DNA of 64,000 nucleotides from an uncultured Flavobacteriales bacterium (GTDB lineage Bacteria > Bacteroidota > Bacteroidia > Palsa-965): assembly GCA_937974275.1 (NCBI GenBank), contig CALJIF010000032.1, positions 1 to 64,000 of the forward strand, given 5' to 3'. The position numbers were made by a program, and so were the translations under genes. The notes under the pieces are model-generated. The model was not told the DNA's origin. It saw nothing but the letters and a program-made list of their open reading frames with translations, and ran no database searches. Positions 11,501 to 20,300 of this stretch are shown in pieces (the first letter of the stretch is position 1; each line of letters begins with the position of its first letter).

Positions 11501-13763
11501 GTTTGTTTATCAGTGGAATGATCCGTTAGGTCAAAACAATGCAACTGCATCCGGACTTTGCGCAGGAACATACAGCGTTATCATCACCGACGCTCAGGGA
11601 TGTACAACAACTGCAACAGGTAACATCAGCGCGCCAAATAGTATTGCACCAAATGCAACTGTTAACAATACAACATGTGGTCAGTGCGACGGATCAATAT
11701 TCCTAAACCCAACCGGTGGTGTGGCTCCATACTCTTACTTGTGGAACACCGGCGCAACAACATCATCTTTGAATACATTGTGCAACGGAGTGTATAGTGT
11801 ATTGATTACCGACGCTACGGGTTGTTCGCAGCAGTTTAACGTTATCATGAATAGTAACGGAGGACCAACGGCTTCTAATGCAAATATTACAAATGCAAGC
11901 TGCGCATCTACTTGCGACGGCACTATCAGTTTGAATCCATCAGGCGGAACCGGACCTTACACCTTTAACTGGTTGCCGGGAGGCCAAACTACCGCATCAA
12001 TCAACGGGCAATGTGCAGGCGGATACACGGTACAAATTACCGACGCGAATGGATGTGTGTTTATTGACACGTTCTCAATTACTGCTCCACCTGCTATTCA
12101 ACTCAATCAGCAAATTACAAATACGGATTGCGGATTCTGTTCAGGAACTATTGCCTTGAACGTTACAGGTGGTAATGGTCCGTACACGTACAACTGGCTG
12201 CCGGGCAATTTAACGACATCAACCATCAACAACTTATGTGCAGGACTTTATACCGTTACGGTTACTGATGCTTCAGGTTGTTCGTTAACGCAGGCTATTC
12301 CGGTAAGCAACATTAACAGTACAATTGTTCTCAATACATCGTCAACTCCGATAAGCTGTAACAGCAGTTGTGATGGTTCCGCAACAGCTAATATTGTTTC
12401 GGGTAGCGGGCCATTTACTTACTCCTGGAGTAACGGAGCTACTACTTCTACAACTTCGGGACTGTGTGCAGGAACATATGTTGTTCAGGTAACAGATGTT
12501 ATGGGTTGCGTGTCTTCAGGAGTTGTCAACCTAACACAACCTGCTCCGTTAAGTACTTCCAATTTATTTGTTCAGGATGAGTTGTGTGCGAACACCTGCG
12601 ATGGGTTTATAAGTGCTATTATTTCCGGTGGAACGTTACCGTATACATACAGCTGGAGCAATTCACAAACAGGATCGACAGCAACCGGATTGTGCGCAGG
12701 AACATATACAGTTACTGTTACGGATGCTAATGGATGCACGGCAACACAAAATGCAACTATTGTTTCTCCCGTTGTACTTGTGCTGAGCAATAGTGCTGTT
12801 ACAGATGCAAGTTGTAATAATGTTGCCGACGGCGCGATCGACGTTACAGTAACAGGAGGCACGACGCCATATACTTATGCATGGTCAGGTCCTAACGGAT
12901 ACACATCAGCAACTGAGGATCCAACAGGATTGTTCTTCGGATCGTACACTTTGATAGCTACTGATGCTAACGGTTGCAGCATCACATCAACATTTGTTGT
13001 AAGTCCGTTGATTACATTGAATGCCAATGCGGGCAGCGACACTTCACTGTGTGCTTCAGGATCATTAGTACTCGATGCAAGTGCAAGCACGAACGCAACA
13101 ACATTCGCATGGTTTATCCTTCCTGCGAATACGCAAATCGGAAATCAATCATCCGTTAACATTTCTGTGCCACTTGGAACTACTTCATATGTAGTAGTTA
13201 TTACGAACGGCGGTTGTACCGATGCAGATACAGTTCAGGTTGTATCACTTCCGGGACCAACTGCTGATGCGGGAGCAGATCAAACCATTATCACAGGAAT
13301 GACCGCAACAATTGGCGGATCTCCGACAGGTCCTTCGGGTTCAACATATGTTTGGGGTCCTACGGTAGGATTAGGAGACCCGAACTCAGCAAATCCTGTT
13401 GCTTCACCGGCAGGAACTACAACGTATGTCGTACAGGTTACCGACACTGCAGGATGTTCAAGTACGGACACCGTAGTGGTATCGGTAGTTCCGATGATCG
13501 ATTTCCCGAACGGCTTTACTCCTAATGGTGATGGCGTTAACGATTACTGGCAGATCGACAATATTCAACTATTTGAAAATTGTGAAGTAGAAGTATTCAA
13601 TCGTTGGGGTGAGCGTTTATTCTACTCACGTGGTTATGTTACTCCGTTTGATGGACACTTTAACGGAGAGCCATTGCCGGTTGGAACTTACTACTACATC
13701 ATTAAGCTGAACGATCCGTTATTCCCTGATACGTACACCGGACCAATAACCATTTTACGCTAA
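5538..13763 (+). CDS. Giant SprB-repeat surface protein with T9SS type B (CHU_C) sorting domain
   Basis: A 2,741-residue secreted protein. The open frame extends to 5469, but the ATG at 5538 gives a clean signal peptide (MRKTLFRLL..., cleavage after SVSA), so I choose that. After an N-terminal beta-rich region (TFLWVGTSGNWNDAQNW) come about 30 SprB-type repeats of ~75 residues (residues about 218-2493), each with four Cys, GGTGPYTYLW, LCAGTYTVTVTDANGC and usually a TQP linker. Two PKD-like segments follow, then the gliding-motility-type C-terminal domain (FPNGFTPNGDGVND, FNRWGE, PVGTYYYII, about residues 2656-2741). The family is exported by T9SS and acts as a cell-surface adhesin. A PorP/SprF gene follows after 1 base, the usual pairing for type B cargo. 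Confidence 0.95.
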   Translation: MRKTLFRLLSTIVLLLGIHLSVSADTFLWVGTSGNWNDAQNWESAIQGAIPGKEDDVVINSTGTEIIIDGSVYCKSLTTAFPSSNGYYLNTNSSNGIKITGAGTIHVYGNIELNAPFSESGDLKWKLSSNATTTRIRSNGHVFSNSMTITTESDVIIEDHLYVNGNLKIQSGILQTQEYSSVVAVQIEGAEKIRGGQVLRIGDPVNPLSHTVTTVVVPNLCNGECNATATAVVVGGSGNFSYQWSTVPPQTTATATGLCAGTYLVVVTDLVGGDQVPAFAIVVDPPPLVIFFSNVPPLCNGNCNGSSTASVAGGTPGYTFLWSPGNQTTNTITNQCAGTYTLTVTDNNGCIVTQQSVITQPALLADNGSSTNVTCNAACDGTASVAPTGGIGPYSFLWAPGGQTTPAVTSLCPGTYTCTITDANGCQDTYVTTITQPPVLTAQVAVTNATCFGLCNGAATATPSGGTAPYTFLWQPGGQTTAGITGQCAGSYTLTVTDNNGCTFQQTVNITEPPVLASIPTSTNISCFGACDGTAAANATGGTPNYTYSWAPSGGNGPTASGLCPGTYTVTVTDANGCTTNAQVTITEPAILLTGSSSTNVTCFNACDGTATANPSGGTGPYTYNWLPGNITTPSISNLCPGTYTITVTDANNCTAQSTITITQPPQLLVNGTGTNVSCNGFCDGIATANPSGGTGPYTYVWAPGGQTTPSINGLCAGQYTVTVTDANGCQRNQTITITQPNILSVTTTATQLLCNNACSATISANVSGGTAAYTYSWSPGNQTTPSITNQCAGTYTVDVTDANGCTSNSVISITQPVPFQISITSNDVSCNGSCDGNIQVVVNGSTPPYTYSWSPTGQTTPNISGLCAGTYSVTVTDANGCDTTLAINITQPQPINAGVTTVAATCSGNCNGSATSNPTGGTGPYTFLWMPGGQTTSSVTGLCAGTYTLTVTDANGCTTNQTVSITQPQPLSAQITGSTASCNICNGTATVSVSGGNSPYAYFWTPAGGTNPTATNLCVGSYTCTITDAQGCTTTATVNINQVVNISITSSGSTPTCFGDCDAVASANASGGANPYTYVWQPGNIVNQNLTNACAGTYTVTATDANGCFSSSVITFGNPPQITATSNSTNASCHALCDGTASVTASGGTGTLSYLWAPGGQTTPAVNGLCVGSYTCTVTDQNGCDTTIVFNITEPALILANAVVSDANCTLCDGGIVTSASGGVGPYTYLWAPGGQTTPNLSSLCPGIYTVTITDASGCSENIPIAVGNINGPTATMAFTDASCQGVCDGTATTTVTGGTGPFTFDWTPGTPTGDGTPSVSGLCAGLYFVQITDAVGCITFQNVTITEPNILTAPATLQVPSCNGICDGSITVTPTGGTAPYTFSWSSGGNGPTESGLCAGNYSVDITDANGCIGTFTFSLTQPGAIGLAVTSTNITCNSFCDGTATATVTGGTTPYSYVWSSGPIVPSTVNLCPGTYTVTVTDASGCSVVDSVTITQPPSIVVNLTSTNASCNGDCDGTAAVVASGGIPGYTYLWSPGGQTTPSVTGLCAGAYSISTTDANGCENIQSVTITEPPTIVATASSTSPTCFGDCDATSSLTVNGGTPAYTYSWAPGGQTTPVVTGLCAGVYTVTITDANGCDIQINSTITQPAQLLANTSFTSPSCGNTCDGSATANPIGGTGPYTFLWAPGGQTTATITNQCVGTYTVTVRDSRGCIDIQTVTILPAQNLNLSVASAPANCGVCNGTINVTPSGGTAPYTYAWSGGLPPQPNQTNVCAGLYTVLVTDASGCQSTFTVTLNNNGGPTGETITSADATCPNTCDGSATVLPIGGTAPYTYLWIPGGQTVNSLTNMCAGSYNLEVTDANGCIRYSPVIINGPQPIIGNQFVTNANCVNSCDGAISLNPSGGTGPYSYLWAPGGQTTASISGQCVGTYTCTITDANGCTQQVIATINAWNIIAATVTSTSASCNGDCDGTLTVSASGGTAPFVYQWNDPLGQNNATASGLCAGTYSVIITDAQGCTTTATGNISAPNSIAPNATVNNTTCGQCDGSIFLNPTGGVAPYSYLWNTGATTSSLNTLCNGVYSVLITDATGCSQQFNVIMNSNGGPTASNANITNASCASTCDGTISLNPSGGTGPYTFNWLPGGQTTASINGQCAGGYTVQITDANGCVFIDTFSITAPPAIQLNQQITNTDCGFCSGTIALNVTGGNGPYTYNWLPGNLTTSTINNLCAGLYTVTVTDASGCSLTQAIPVSNINSTIVLNTSSTPISCNSSCDGSATANIVSGSGPFTYSWSNGATTSTTSGLCAGTYVVQVTDVMGCVSSGVVNLTQPAPLSTSNLFVQDELCANTCDGFISAIISGGTLPYTYSWSNSQTGSTATGLCAGTYTVTVTDANGCTATQNATIVSPVVLVLSNSAVTDASCNNVADGAIDVTVTGGTTPYTYAWSGPNGYTSATEDPTGLFFGSYTLIATDANGCSITSTFVVSPLITLNANAGSDTSLCASGSLVLDASASTNATTFAWFILPANTQIGNQSSVNISVPLGTTSYVVVITNGGCTDADTVQVVSLPGPTADAGADQTIITGMTATIGGSPTGPSGSTYVWGPTVGLGDPNSANPVASPAGTTTYVVQVTDTAGCSSTDTVVVSVVPMIDFPNGFTPNGDGVNDYWQIDNIQLFENCEVEVFNRWGERLFYSRGYVTPFDGHFNGEPLPVGTYYYIIKLNDPLFPDTYTGPITILR
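6186..13020 (+). repeat. Array of about 30 SprB-type coding repeats (period about 225 bp)
   Basis: Tandem intragenic repeats encode the pattern C-x(2,3)-C-D/N-G...GG-T-x-P-Y-T-Y-x-W...C-A-G-T-Y-T-V-T-V-T-D-A-N-G-C. They are strongly conserved in protein but diverged in DNA through synonymous changes, so they are old duplications and not an assembly collapse. Five copies (by order 11, 14, 21, 25, 27) have a shortened CxxC first pair; four of them also carry an unusual linker (see findings). Confidence 0.9.
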
Positions 13764-13764
13764 C

Positions 13765-14697
13765 ATGAAGAAGCTGCTCATACTTATCCCGGTTGTTGCC
13801 TTCCTCTGGAGTGTTGAAGGAAGCGCACAACAGTTGCCGCATTTCTCGCAGTACATGATCAACGATTATGTGTTAAATCCTGCGATTGGTGGCAAACAAG
13901 ATTACTTCATGGGCATGTCTGCAAATCGTTATCAATGGAAAGGAATAACGGATGCGCCACGCACTTACATGCTGAGTGTTAATGGACCATTGAAATATGA
14001 TCACATGGGTGTTGGAGGACAATTATTCACAGATAACGTTGGTCCTACTCGACGAACAGGTTTCTATTTGTCCTACGCCTATCATGCACCGTTAACGGAG
14101 AAGTTAAAACTCTCGATGGGAATATCCGCAGGCATTTTGCAGTTTATGATTGATGGACATAAGATCAACTTGCATGATCCCGGAGATCTTGTTATTACCA
14201 ATTCTGTCCAGTCTGTTTTAACTCCTGATTTTTCTGCAGGATTTTATCTGTACAACGATAAATTCTGGGTGGGTTTTTCCGCGTTACAGATTCAGCAAAG
14301 CAAATTGAAGTTCTTCGACTACATGTCAAACACCACCAGTGTATTGAATCGTCATTACTACGGAATGGCAGGTTATCGTTTCAACCTGGGTGATGATTTT
14401 ATTCTGGAGCCCAGCATTTTAACGAAGTACGTAACTCCTGTGCCCTTCCAATTTGATGCAGGAGCTCGTATTATTTACAAAGACAAAATTTGGTTAGGTG
14501 GCGCTTATCGTCATCTGGATGCTATCACCGCTTATACCGGATTCGTAATACGCGAAAACTTGCAAATTGGTTATGCGTTTGATTTTACCTCCACCAATCT
14601 GCGTAATTACAGCAGCGGTACGCACGAATTAATATTGGCAATTCGTTTCAATAAAAATGGACTGACTTCGGGCTCTTCAGCTCCACAGTTTAACTAG
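13765..14697 (+). CDS. PorP/SprF-family outer membrane protein
   Basis: A 310-residue protein with a signal peptide (MKKLLILIPVVAFLWSVEGSA) and the family start QLPHFSQYMINDYVLNPAIGG, followed by an outer-membrane beta-barrel pattern of alternating aromatic and polar strands (for example RTGFYLSYAYHAP, GYRFNLGDD). PorP/SprF proteins are encoded next to T9SS type B cargo and are thought to anchor or deliver that cargo at the outer membrane. It begins one base after the SprB-repeat gene stop, so the two are almost certainly co-transcribed and translated as a pair. Its last 8 bases overlap the convergent acetyltransferase gene. Confidence 0.92.
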   Translation: MKKLLILIPVVAFLWSVEGSAQQLPHFSQYMINDYVLNPAIGGKQDYFMGMSANRYQWKGITDAPRTYMLSVNGPLKYDHMGVGGQLFTDNVGPTRRTGFYLSYAYHAPLTEKLKLSMGISAGILQFMIDGHKINLHDPGDLVITNSVQSVLTPDFSAGFYLYNDKFWVGFSALQIQQSKLKFFDYMSNTTSVLNRHYYGMAGYRFNLGDDFILEPSILTKYVTPVPFQFDAGARIIYKDKIWLGGAYRHLDAITAYTGFVIRENLQIGYAFDFTSTNLRNYSSGTHELILAIRFNKNGLTSGSSAPQFN

Positions 14698-15184
14698 TCC
14701 TGTGCTTGCTCCATATCTGCGAGTCCCACCAACGTTCGTGATAATAGTTGTTTCGAAACAGTGCTTCCGAAGCAAATCCTAGTTTGGTTAGCACTTTCGC
14801 CGACGCGTGATGTGAAGGGTCAATATTTGCTTCAATACTTTGCAAATTAAATTCAGTGAGCAACAACTGCGTCATAGCGGAAAGTGCTTCTGTCATGATT
14901 CCCCGATTCCAGAATTCAGGAAGCAGATCATAACTTATCTCCGCCCGCTTGTGCTGTAAAGAAATCTGTTTGGCTCCACACGTACCAATTAATTTCCCCT
15001 CCATTTCAATTCCCCAGCGCACACCTTGATTCAGAGCGAAAGCCTGTCTCCATTTAAAAATCAACTGCTCCGCATCGTTCAAATCCATCATAGGTGCAAC
15101 ACCTCGCCATAAAATAACATCCGGATCACTATTTAAACGATAGATCACAGCAGCATCGGCACTCATGATTTCACGCAAAATCAA
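14690..15184 (-). CDS. GNAT-family N-acetyltransferase (RimJ/RimL-like)
   Basis: A 164-residue cytoplasmic acetyltransferase. It shows the RimJ-type fold pattern: LREIMSADAAVIYRLNSDPDV at the N-terminus, AEISYDLLPEFWNRGIMTEAL as the acetyl-CoA-binding motif A, then IEANIDPSHHASAKVLTKLGF and a C-terminal YYHERWWDSQIWS. The substrate (a ribosomal protein N-terminus or a small amine) cannot be told. The chosen start is TTG; an ATG six codons downstream would cut the first beta strand. It converges on the PorP/SprF gene with an 8-base overlap and no room for a terminator. Confidence 0.88.
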   Translation of the reverse strand: MILREIMSADAAVIYRLNSDPDVILWRGVAPMMDLNDAEQLIFKWRQAFALNQGVRWGIEMEGKLIGTCGAKQISLQHKRAEISYDLLPEFWNRGIMTEALSAMTQLLLTEFNLQSIEANIDPSHHASAKVLTKLGFASEALFRNNYYHERWWDSQIWSKHRTS

Positions 15185-15341
15185 TCAGGAGGTAAATATT
15201 CGCGGGACCTGTTGCACGAAGTGTTGCATAAGGAAAGATACGCGTTCCTTTTAACTTTTTATAGGAACAAAGTCCGGCAACACGATCCGCCACTTTCAAT
15301 AATTAGATCCGTTCTCACTAACTTTATCAAAAAATCGGAAT

Positions 15342-16733
15342 ATGCATATTGAACAATTATATACCAACTGTCTTGCCGAAGCCGCATATTGGATTGAATC
15401 TGATGGCGAAGCTATTGTTATTGATCCGCTTCGTGAAACAGAACCCTATCTGGCAAAAGCCAAAGAACGTGGCGTGAAAATCAAGTACGTTCTTGAAACA
15501 CACTTTCATGCCGACTTCGTTAGTGGACATATTGATTTAGCGAAAGCTACAGGAGCAACAATCGTTTACGGTCCAACTGCCGAAACGAACTACGCTACAC
15601 ACATTGCAGCAGACAATGAAATGTTGCAATTAGGAAAAATAAAAATCAAAGTAATGCACACGCCGGGGCACACGCCCGAATCAACGTGCTACTTGTTGTT
15701 GGATGAACAAGATCAACCACACGCTATATTCACCGGTGATACACTTTTTGTAGGCGATGTAGGACGACCTGATTTGCTGGACGGCAAAATGACCAAAGAA
15801 GAATTAGCCGGGATGATGTTCGAGTCACTAAAAAAACTGAAGGCGTTGCCCGATAGTGTAACCGTATATCCTGCGCATGGTCCCGGCTCTGCGTGCGGGA
15901 AAAATATCGGCAAAGAAACCTGGTCAACCATCGGCCAGCAAAAACAAACGAATTACGCGATGCTGATCACCGACAAAACGGAATTCATTCGCACTGTAAC
16001 GGATGGACTTTCTGCACCGCCGCAATACTTTTTTGAAGATGCGATGATTAATAAGCGCGGTTATGAAAATATTGACACCGTGCTGGAGCGCAATTCGAAA
16101 GCATTAAAACCTGAAGAGGTTATGGCTGCGATACAACAAGGCGCACTGGTTTTGGATACACGAACTCCCGACGAATTTGAATCCGGTTTTATTCCCGGTG
16201 CTTTAAATATCGGACTTGATGGCACGTATGCTGTTTGGGTAGGAACATTAATTGATATTACTAAGCCACTAATTGTAGTAGCTGCTCCGGGTAAAGAACG
16301 TGAAGCTGTATTGCGTTTGGCGCGCGTCGGCTACGAAAATGTTGTTGGCTATGTTGATGGCGGGATGCCTCAGTGGATTGCATCCGGAATGGCAGTAGAT
16401 AAAGTACATTCAATTAATCCGGCAGAATTTGCTGCTGATGTGCGTTCGGGTAATCATCGTAAGATTGTGGATGTGCGTCGTCCCGGAGAATTTGAGTCGG
16501 GACATGTGGAAGGCGCACAATTGATGTGTCTGACACAGTTTGGTAATACCGAGAACTTAAAGGCACTTGAACCTACCGAGCCCATCTACATTCATTGTGC
16601 AGGCGGCTATCGTTCCATGATTGCGACTTCCATTTTGAAGCAACACGGATTTACGGATATCATCAACGTGCGTAAAGGTTGGAGCGGTATTAAGAATGAA
16701 GATCTGCCGAAGGTAATTCCCACAACTGCTTAA
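15342..16733 (+). CDS. MBL-fold hydrolase with two rhodanese domains (persulfide dioxygenase-like)
   Basis: A 463-residue cytoplasmic protein. The N-terminal metallo-beta-lactamase domain has HFHADFVSGH, the HTPGHTPES segment, FTGDTLFVGDVGRPDL and YPAHGPGSACG, as in ETHE1/PDO-type glutathione-persulfide dioxygenases. Two rhodanese domains follow. The first (about 265-350) has VAAPGKERE where the catalytic loop should be and lacks the Cys. The second (about 365-463) has IHCAGGYRS with Cys419 intact. The likely role is handling sulfane sulfur or persulfide in sulfur metabolism or detoxification. It is monocistronic, and its stop overlaps the stop of the convergent deacetylase gene. Function is inferred from domains. 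Confidence 0.9.
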   Translation: MHIEQLYTNCLAEAAYWIESDGEAIVIDPLRETEPYLAKAKERGVKIKYVLETHFHADFVSGHIDLAKATGATIVYGPTAETNYATHIAADNEMLQLGKIKIKVMHTPGHTPESTCYLLLDEQDQPHAIFTGDTLFVGDVGRPDLLDGKMTKEELAGMMFESLKKLKALPDSVTVYPAHGPGSACGKNIGKETWSTIGQQKQTNYAMLITDKTEFIRTVTDGLSAPPQYFFEDAMINKRGYENIDTVLERNSKALKPEEVMAAIQQGALVLDTRTPDEFESGFIPGALNIGLDGTYAVWVGTLIDITKPLIVVAAPGKEREAVLRLARVGYENVVGYVDGGMPQWIASGMAVDKVHSINPAEFAADVRSGNHRKIVDVRRPGEFESGHVEGAQLMCLTQFGNTENLKALEPTEPIYIHCAGGYRSMIATSILKQHGFTDIINVRKGWSGIKNEDLPKVIPTTA

Positions 16734-17341
16734 AGTAACTCGAAGTTATAGCCTTGTTCCTTACAATACTTGATGTATTTGGGCAAGGCCGGTAACATGC
16801 GTTCAGCAGCTTTCGCACTGTCGTGCCATACTACAACAGATCCCGGACGTGTGGCTTTACACGTTGGTTTCAAGCAGTCTTCTGCAGTTAAAGTTTGATC
16901 AAAATCATACGACAACACATCCCACATGATGATGCGATAGTGCTGCTTTAACGCATTAAATTGTTGACGCGTAATTCTGCCGTACGGCGGGCGAAACAAA
17001 TCGGATGCAACCAACTGCTGACAAGCAACAACTTCTTTAAGATAATCACGCAACGGTGTTTTCCAGCCGTCCTTGTGGGTCATGGTGTGATTGCCGACGT
17101 GATGACCTTCCTGTAAAATACGGTCGTAACAACTGCGATACTTCTCAACGTTGGCGCCAACACAAAAGAAATTCGCCTTTACATCGTACTGTTTCAGAAT
17201 TTCCAACACAGCCGTTGTAATCTCAGGATGTGGTCCATCGTCGAACGTGAGATACACTGATTTATCGGAAACAGGAACCCTCCACTGAGCACCGGAATAA
17301 TATTTCCTGATGATCTGTGGAGGGCGTGTGATGCGAATCAT
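16730..17341 (-). CDS. Polysaccharide deacetylase (NodB-homology) family protein
   Basis: A 203-residue carbohydrate esterase family 4 domain. The metal and catalytic motifs are present: VYLTFDDGPHPE (TFDDGP, catalytic base Asp and metal Asp), GHHVGNHTMTH (H-x3-H metal ligands), LFRPPYGR, MWDVLSYDFD and VVVWHDS. It has no signal peptide, only a short N-terminal segment, so it may act in the cytoplasm or on a membrane-linked glycan. It starts 10 bases after the DUF2723 glycosyltransferase stop and is probably its operon partner, suggesting modification of a surface glycan. The stop codon overlaps that of the convergent MBL-rhodanese gene within TTAA. Confidence 0.9.
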   Translation of the reverse strand: MIRITRPPQIIRKYYSGAQWRVPVSDKSVYLTFDDGPHPEITTAVLEILKQYDVKANFFCVGANVEKYRSCYDRILQEGHHVGNHTMTHKDGWKTPLRDYLKEVVACQQLVASDLFRPPYGRITRQQFNALKQHYRIIMWDVLSYDFDQTLTAEDCLKPTCKATRPGSVVVWHDSAKAAERMLPALPKYIKYCKEQGYNFELL

Positions 17342-17351
17342 TCGCTAAAGT

Positions 17352-20300
17352 TTAGCGCTTGGTTGGAGGTAAACTTTCCGGAGTTGGAGGAATTGTTTCC
17401 GTACGCAACTTCTCTAATAAAGTATCAAACGGCAATTTCGGTTTCTGCTGACGAAACTGATTCGGCGACTGAATACCCAACTTTCCTAAACGCCCATCGT
17501 ATTCTGTCATCATATCGGTATGACCATAATCACCGGCATATTGCGCCAACATTTGCATAGCAGACTGCAAACGATTCACATCCGATTTGTAATCGCCACG
17601 TTTATCGTTGAGACCTTTGTAGAACACATATTCCTCTTCGCACATGTCGAACAATTGACGCGATAACTTCTTGCCTTTATCAGCAGCACCCGCAGTGAAA
17701 TAACCTTGAACCATGTACACCATTGCAGGCTCGTATGGCACGTGCTTTTCAGGCATAACAGCTAAACACTTATCCAAAACCTGTACTGCTTTCTGACCCT
17801 TGCCTTCATCGTTCAGCAACTTCGCAAGTGTCATCATTTGCAAACGCTGGTTCGTAGTGAAACGCAAATTGTTTTCATCCATGTAGATGTTCTTTGTCGT
17901 GTCATCTAAACCTCCCCAAACAAATTGGTTCATGATTTTATCGTACATGATATCCGTATCACATCCAACAGGTTCACCGAACATGCCTTCCTGCGAAGCT
18001 TTCAACGGCACAAGACGATACGCCAAACCTTCGAGACGGAAGAAATCTTCCAAATCCAGGTATGCGCCTGAACCTGCAGTTACTGCGAAGTAAATAGGAC
18101 GCTTCCAGTTATTGGTTGCTAATAAATCCAACATCATCAAATCTGCTTTCAACAGATAACGCTTGTTGATCGTCCATTCGATACGATCCAAAATCAGGCT
18201 GTCAGGAGTGTTAGCAGGAACAGTTCCATTAGCTTTCACCAACTTCTTGTCCACCGGAATCCAAACACGATTTGTAGGTAATGTATATACGGTATCAGTA
18301 TACATTTCGTTGTTGTCGTCCTGACCTGTCCTCACTTCAGTAACCTGAGGATCGTTGTTAATGATCATGTCGATCAACTGACGCGCGCTCATTGCAGGTA
18401 ATGCTGTTCCTTCCGGAACTTCCGGGAAGAACACTTGCTCTGCAGAACCCTGACGGTATTTGTGTGCAGGTAACGAGAACGGCACAGGATCAGAATCATA
18501 AGCCTTACGAACGGATTGTTCAATGTACCAATCTGTATTCAACAGCGACAAGTTTAACACGCGTACATCCGTACGATAACCTTCTGCTTCTTGCGCGTAC
18601 CACAATGGGAACGTATCGTTATCACCATTGGTAAATATTACACCGTTCTTATCAACGGTTGACAAATAATTCTTAGCGAAGTCGCGTGCGGTATAACGGT
18701 ATGAACGGTTGTGATCATCCCAACCCTGAGCCGCCATAATATATGGAACCGTACAGCTGGCAACAGTTGCAATTCCAACACCTGCAATGCCCGCCATTTT
18801 CGCGTAACGTGCCAGGAAATCATATATAGCGTATACGCCAAAACCAATCCACATCGCAAAAGCATAAAACGATCCTGCATAAGCGTAGTCGCGTTCGCGC
18901 GGTTGCAACGGATATTGGTTGAGGTAGAATACGATGGCCAATCCTGTAAACAAGAACATCAGCGTTACCACCAAGCCATTCTTCCAATCTTTAGAAACCT
19001 GGAAGAACAATCCAATTAAACCAAGAATTAAAGGCAGCATGAAGAACTTGTTGTTCGCAGCATTTTCGCGAAGACGTTTAGGCGCTTTGCCCATATCAAT
19101 TTTGTCCGTTGCAGATAAACCGGATTGCCAGTTACCGTCTGTAATATTTCCATGGCCCTGAATATCATTTTGCTTTCCTGCGAAATTCCACATGAAATAA
19201 CGCATGTACATCCAACCAATCTGGTAGTTGAAGAAATACTTCAAGTTTGCTCCAAAACTCGGACGGGTTAAGGTTGTAGTTTGCAAACCTTCAGCAGTGC
19301 GCACCTGCACTTTAACGCGTACGTTGTTGCGCTTTACGTCTCCCCAATGCTCGTATTCACGCTTATGGCTGGACTGATTCATTTCCCACATACGCGGTAA
19401 AATGGTGCTCATTTCCGGAGCCCAGTTATACTTTGTTTGTTTGCGATGATCGATGATCTGATAATCACCGCTTGACGCATTCTTAGCATATACCGGATTG
19501 CCATCATCAGCAGGATTGCTATAATCTAATGTAGCATTGTAGTAAGGACCGTACAATAACGGCCAGTCTCCGTATTGCTCGCGTTGCAAATACGACAACA
19601 AGCTGATGGCGTTTTCAGGGTTGTTTTCATCCATCGGTGTATTAGCCTGAGAGCGGATAACCAACACAAAGAATGTGGAATAACCGATCAACATTACACT
19701 AAACGACAAGAGGATGGTGTTGAGCAAATGACGATTGTCTTTGAAATAATAAATCAACGCCGCAACGCCACCCGCAGTAATGAAAGGCAACGCCACAGAT
19801 GAATACATCAATGCAGCGATCACGGTAATTCCGAAGAACGCACCCGTAACATAAATAAAGCGCTTATATAATTTTTCACCACCTGCAGATGTGTATTGCA
19901 TTCCTGTAACAATCATACCGATCAACAACAAGAAATAAATTATAGTACCGAAGTTGAATGGTAATCCGATGGTATTCACAAAGAACAACTCATAGTTGGC
20001 GGCAGCACTTACAACACCCGGAATAATTCCGTTCTGAATTACGCCCAATAATCCAACCGCTACTAATAAAGAAATGATGAGTCCTTTGAATGTGTATTCG
20101 TATTTTTTGAAATACACAATCATGACAATAGCAGGAATAGCCAACAAGTTCAATAAGTGCACACCGATAGATAATCCCATCATAAACGCGATAAACACAA
20201 TCCATTTATCAGCACGCGGCGTATCGTCGGCATCCCAGCGCAATATTGCCCAGAAAACTAAAGCGGTAAAGAATGACGACATCGCGTATACTTCGCCTTC

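Noticed and set aside
6186..13020. Regular spacing suggestive of a CRISPR array
   Set aside because: The period is about 225 bases, the units are coding and diverge at synonymous sites; there are no short identical repeats with unique spacers.
7178..13471. Many minus-strand ORFs of 60-130 residues inside the SprB-repeat gene
   Set aside because: They recur with the repeat period and read the antisense of the conserved repeat, so they are shadows of the coding repeats.
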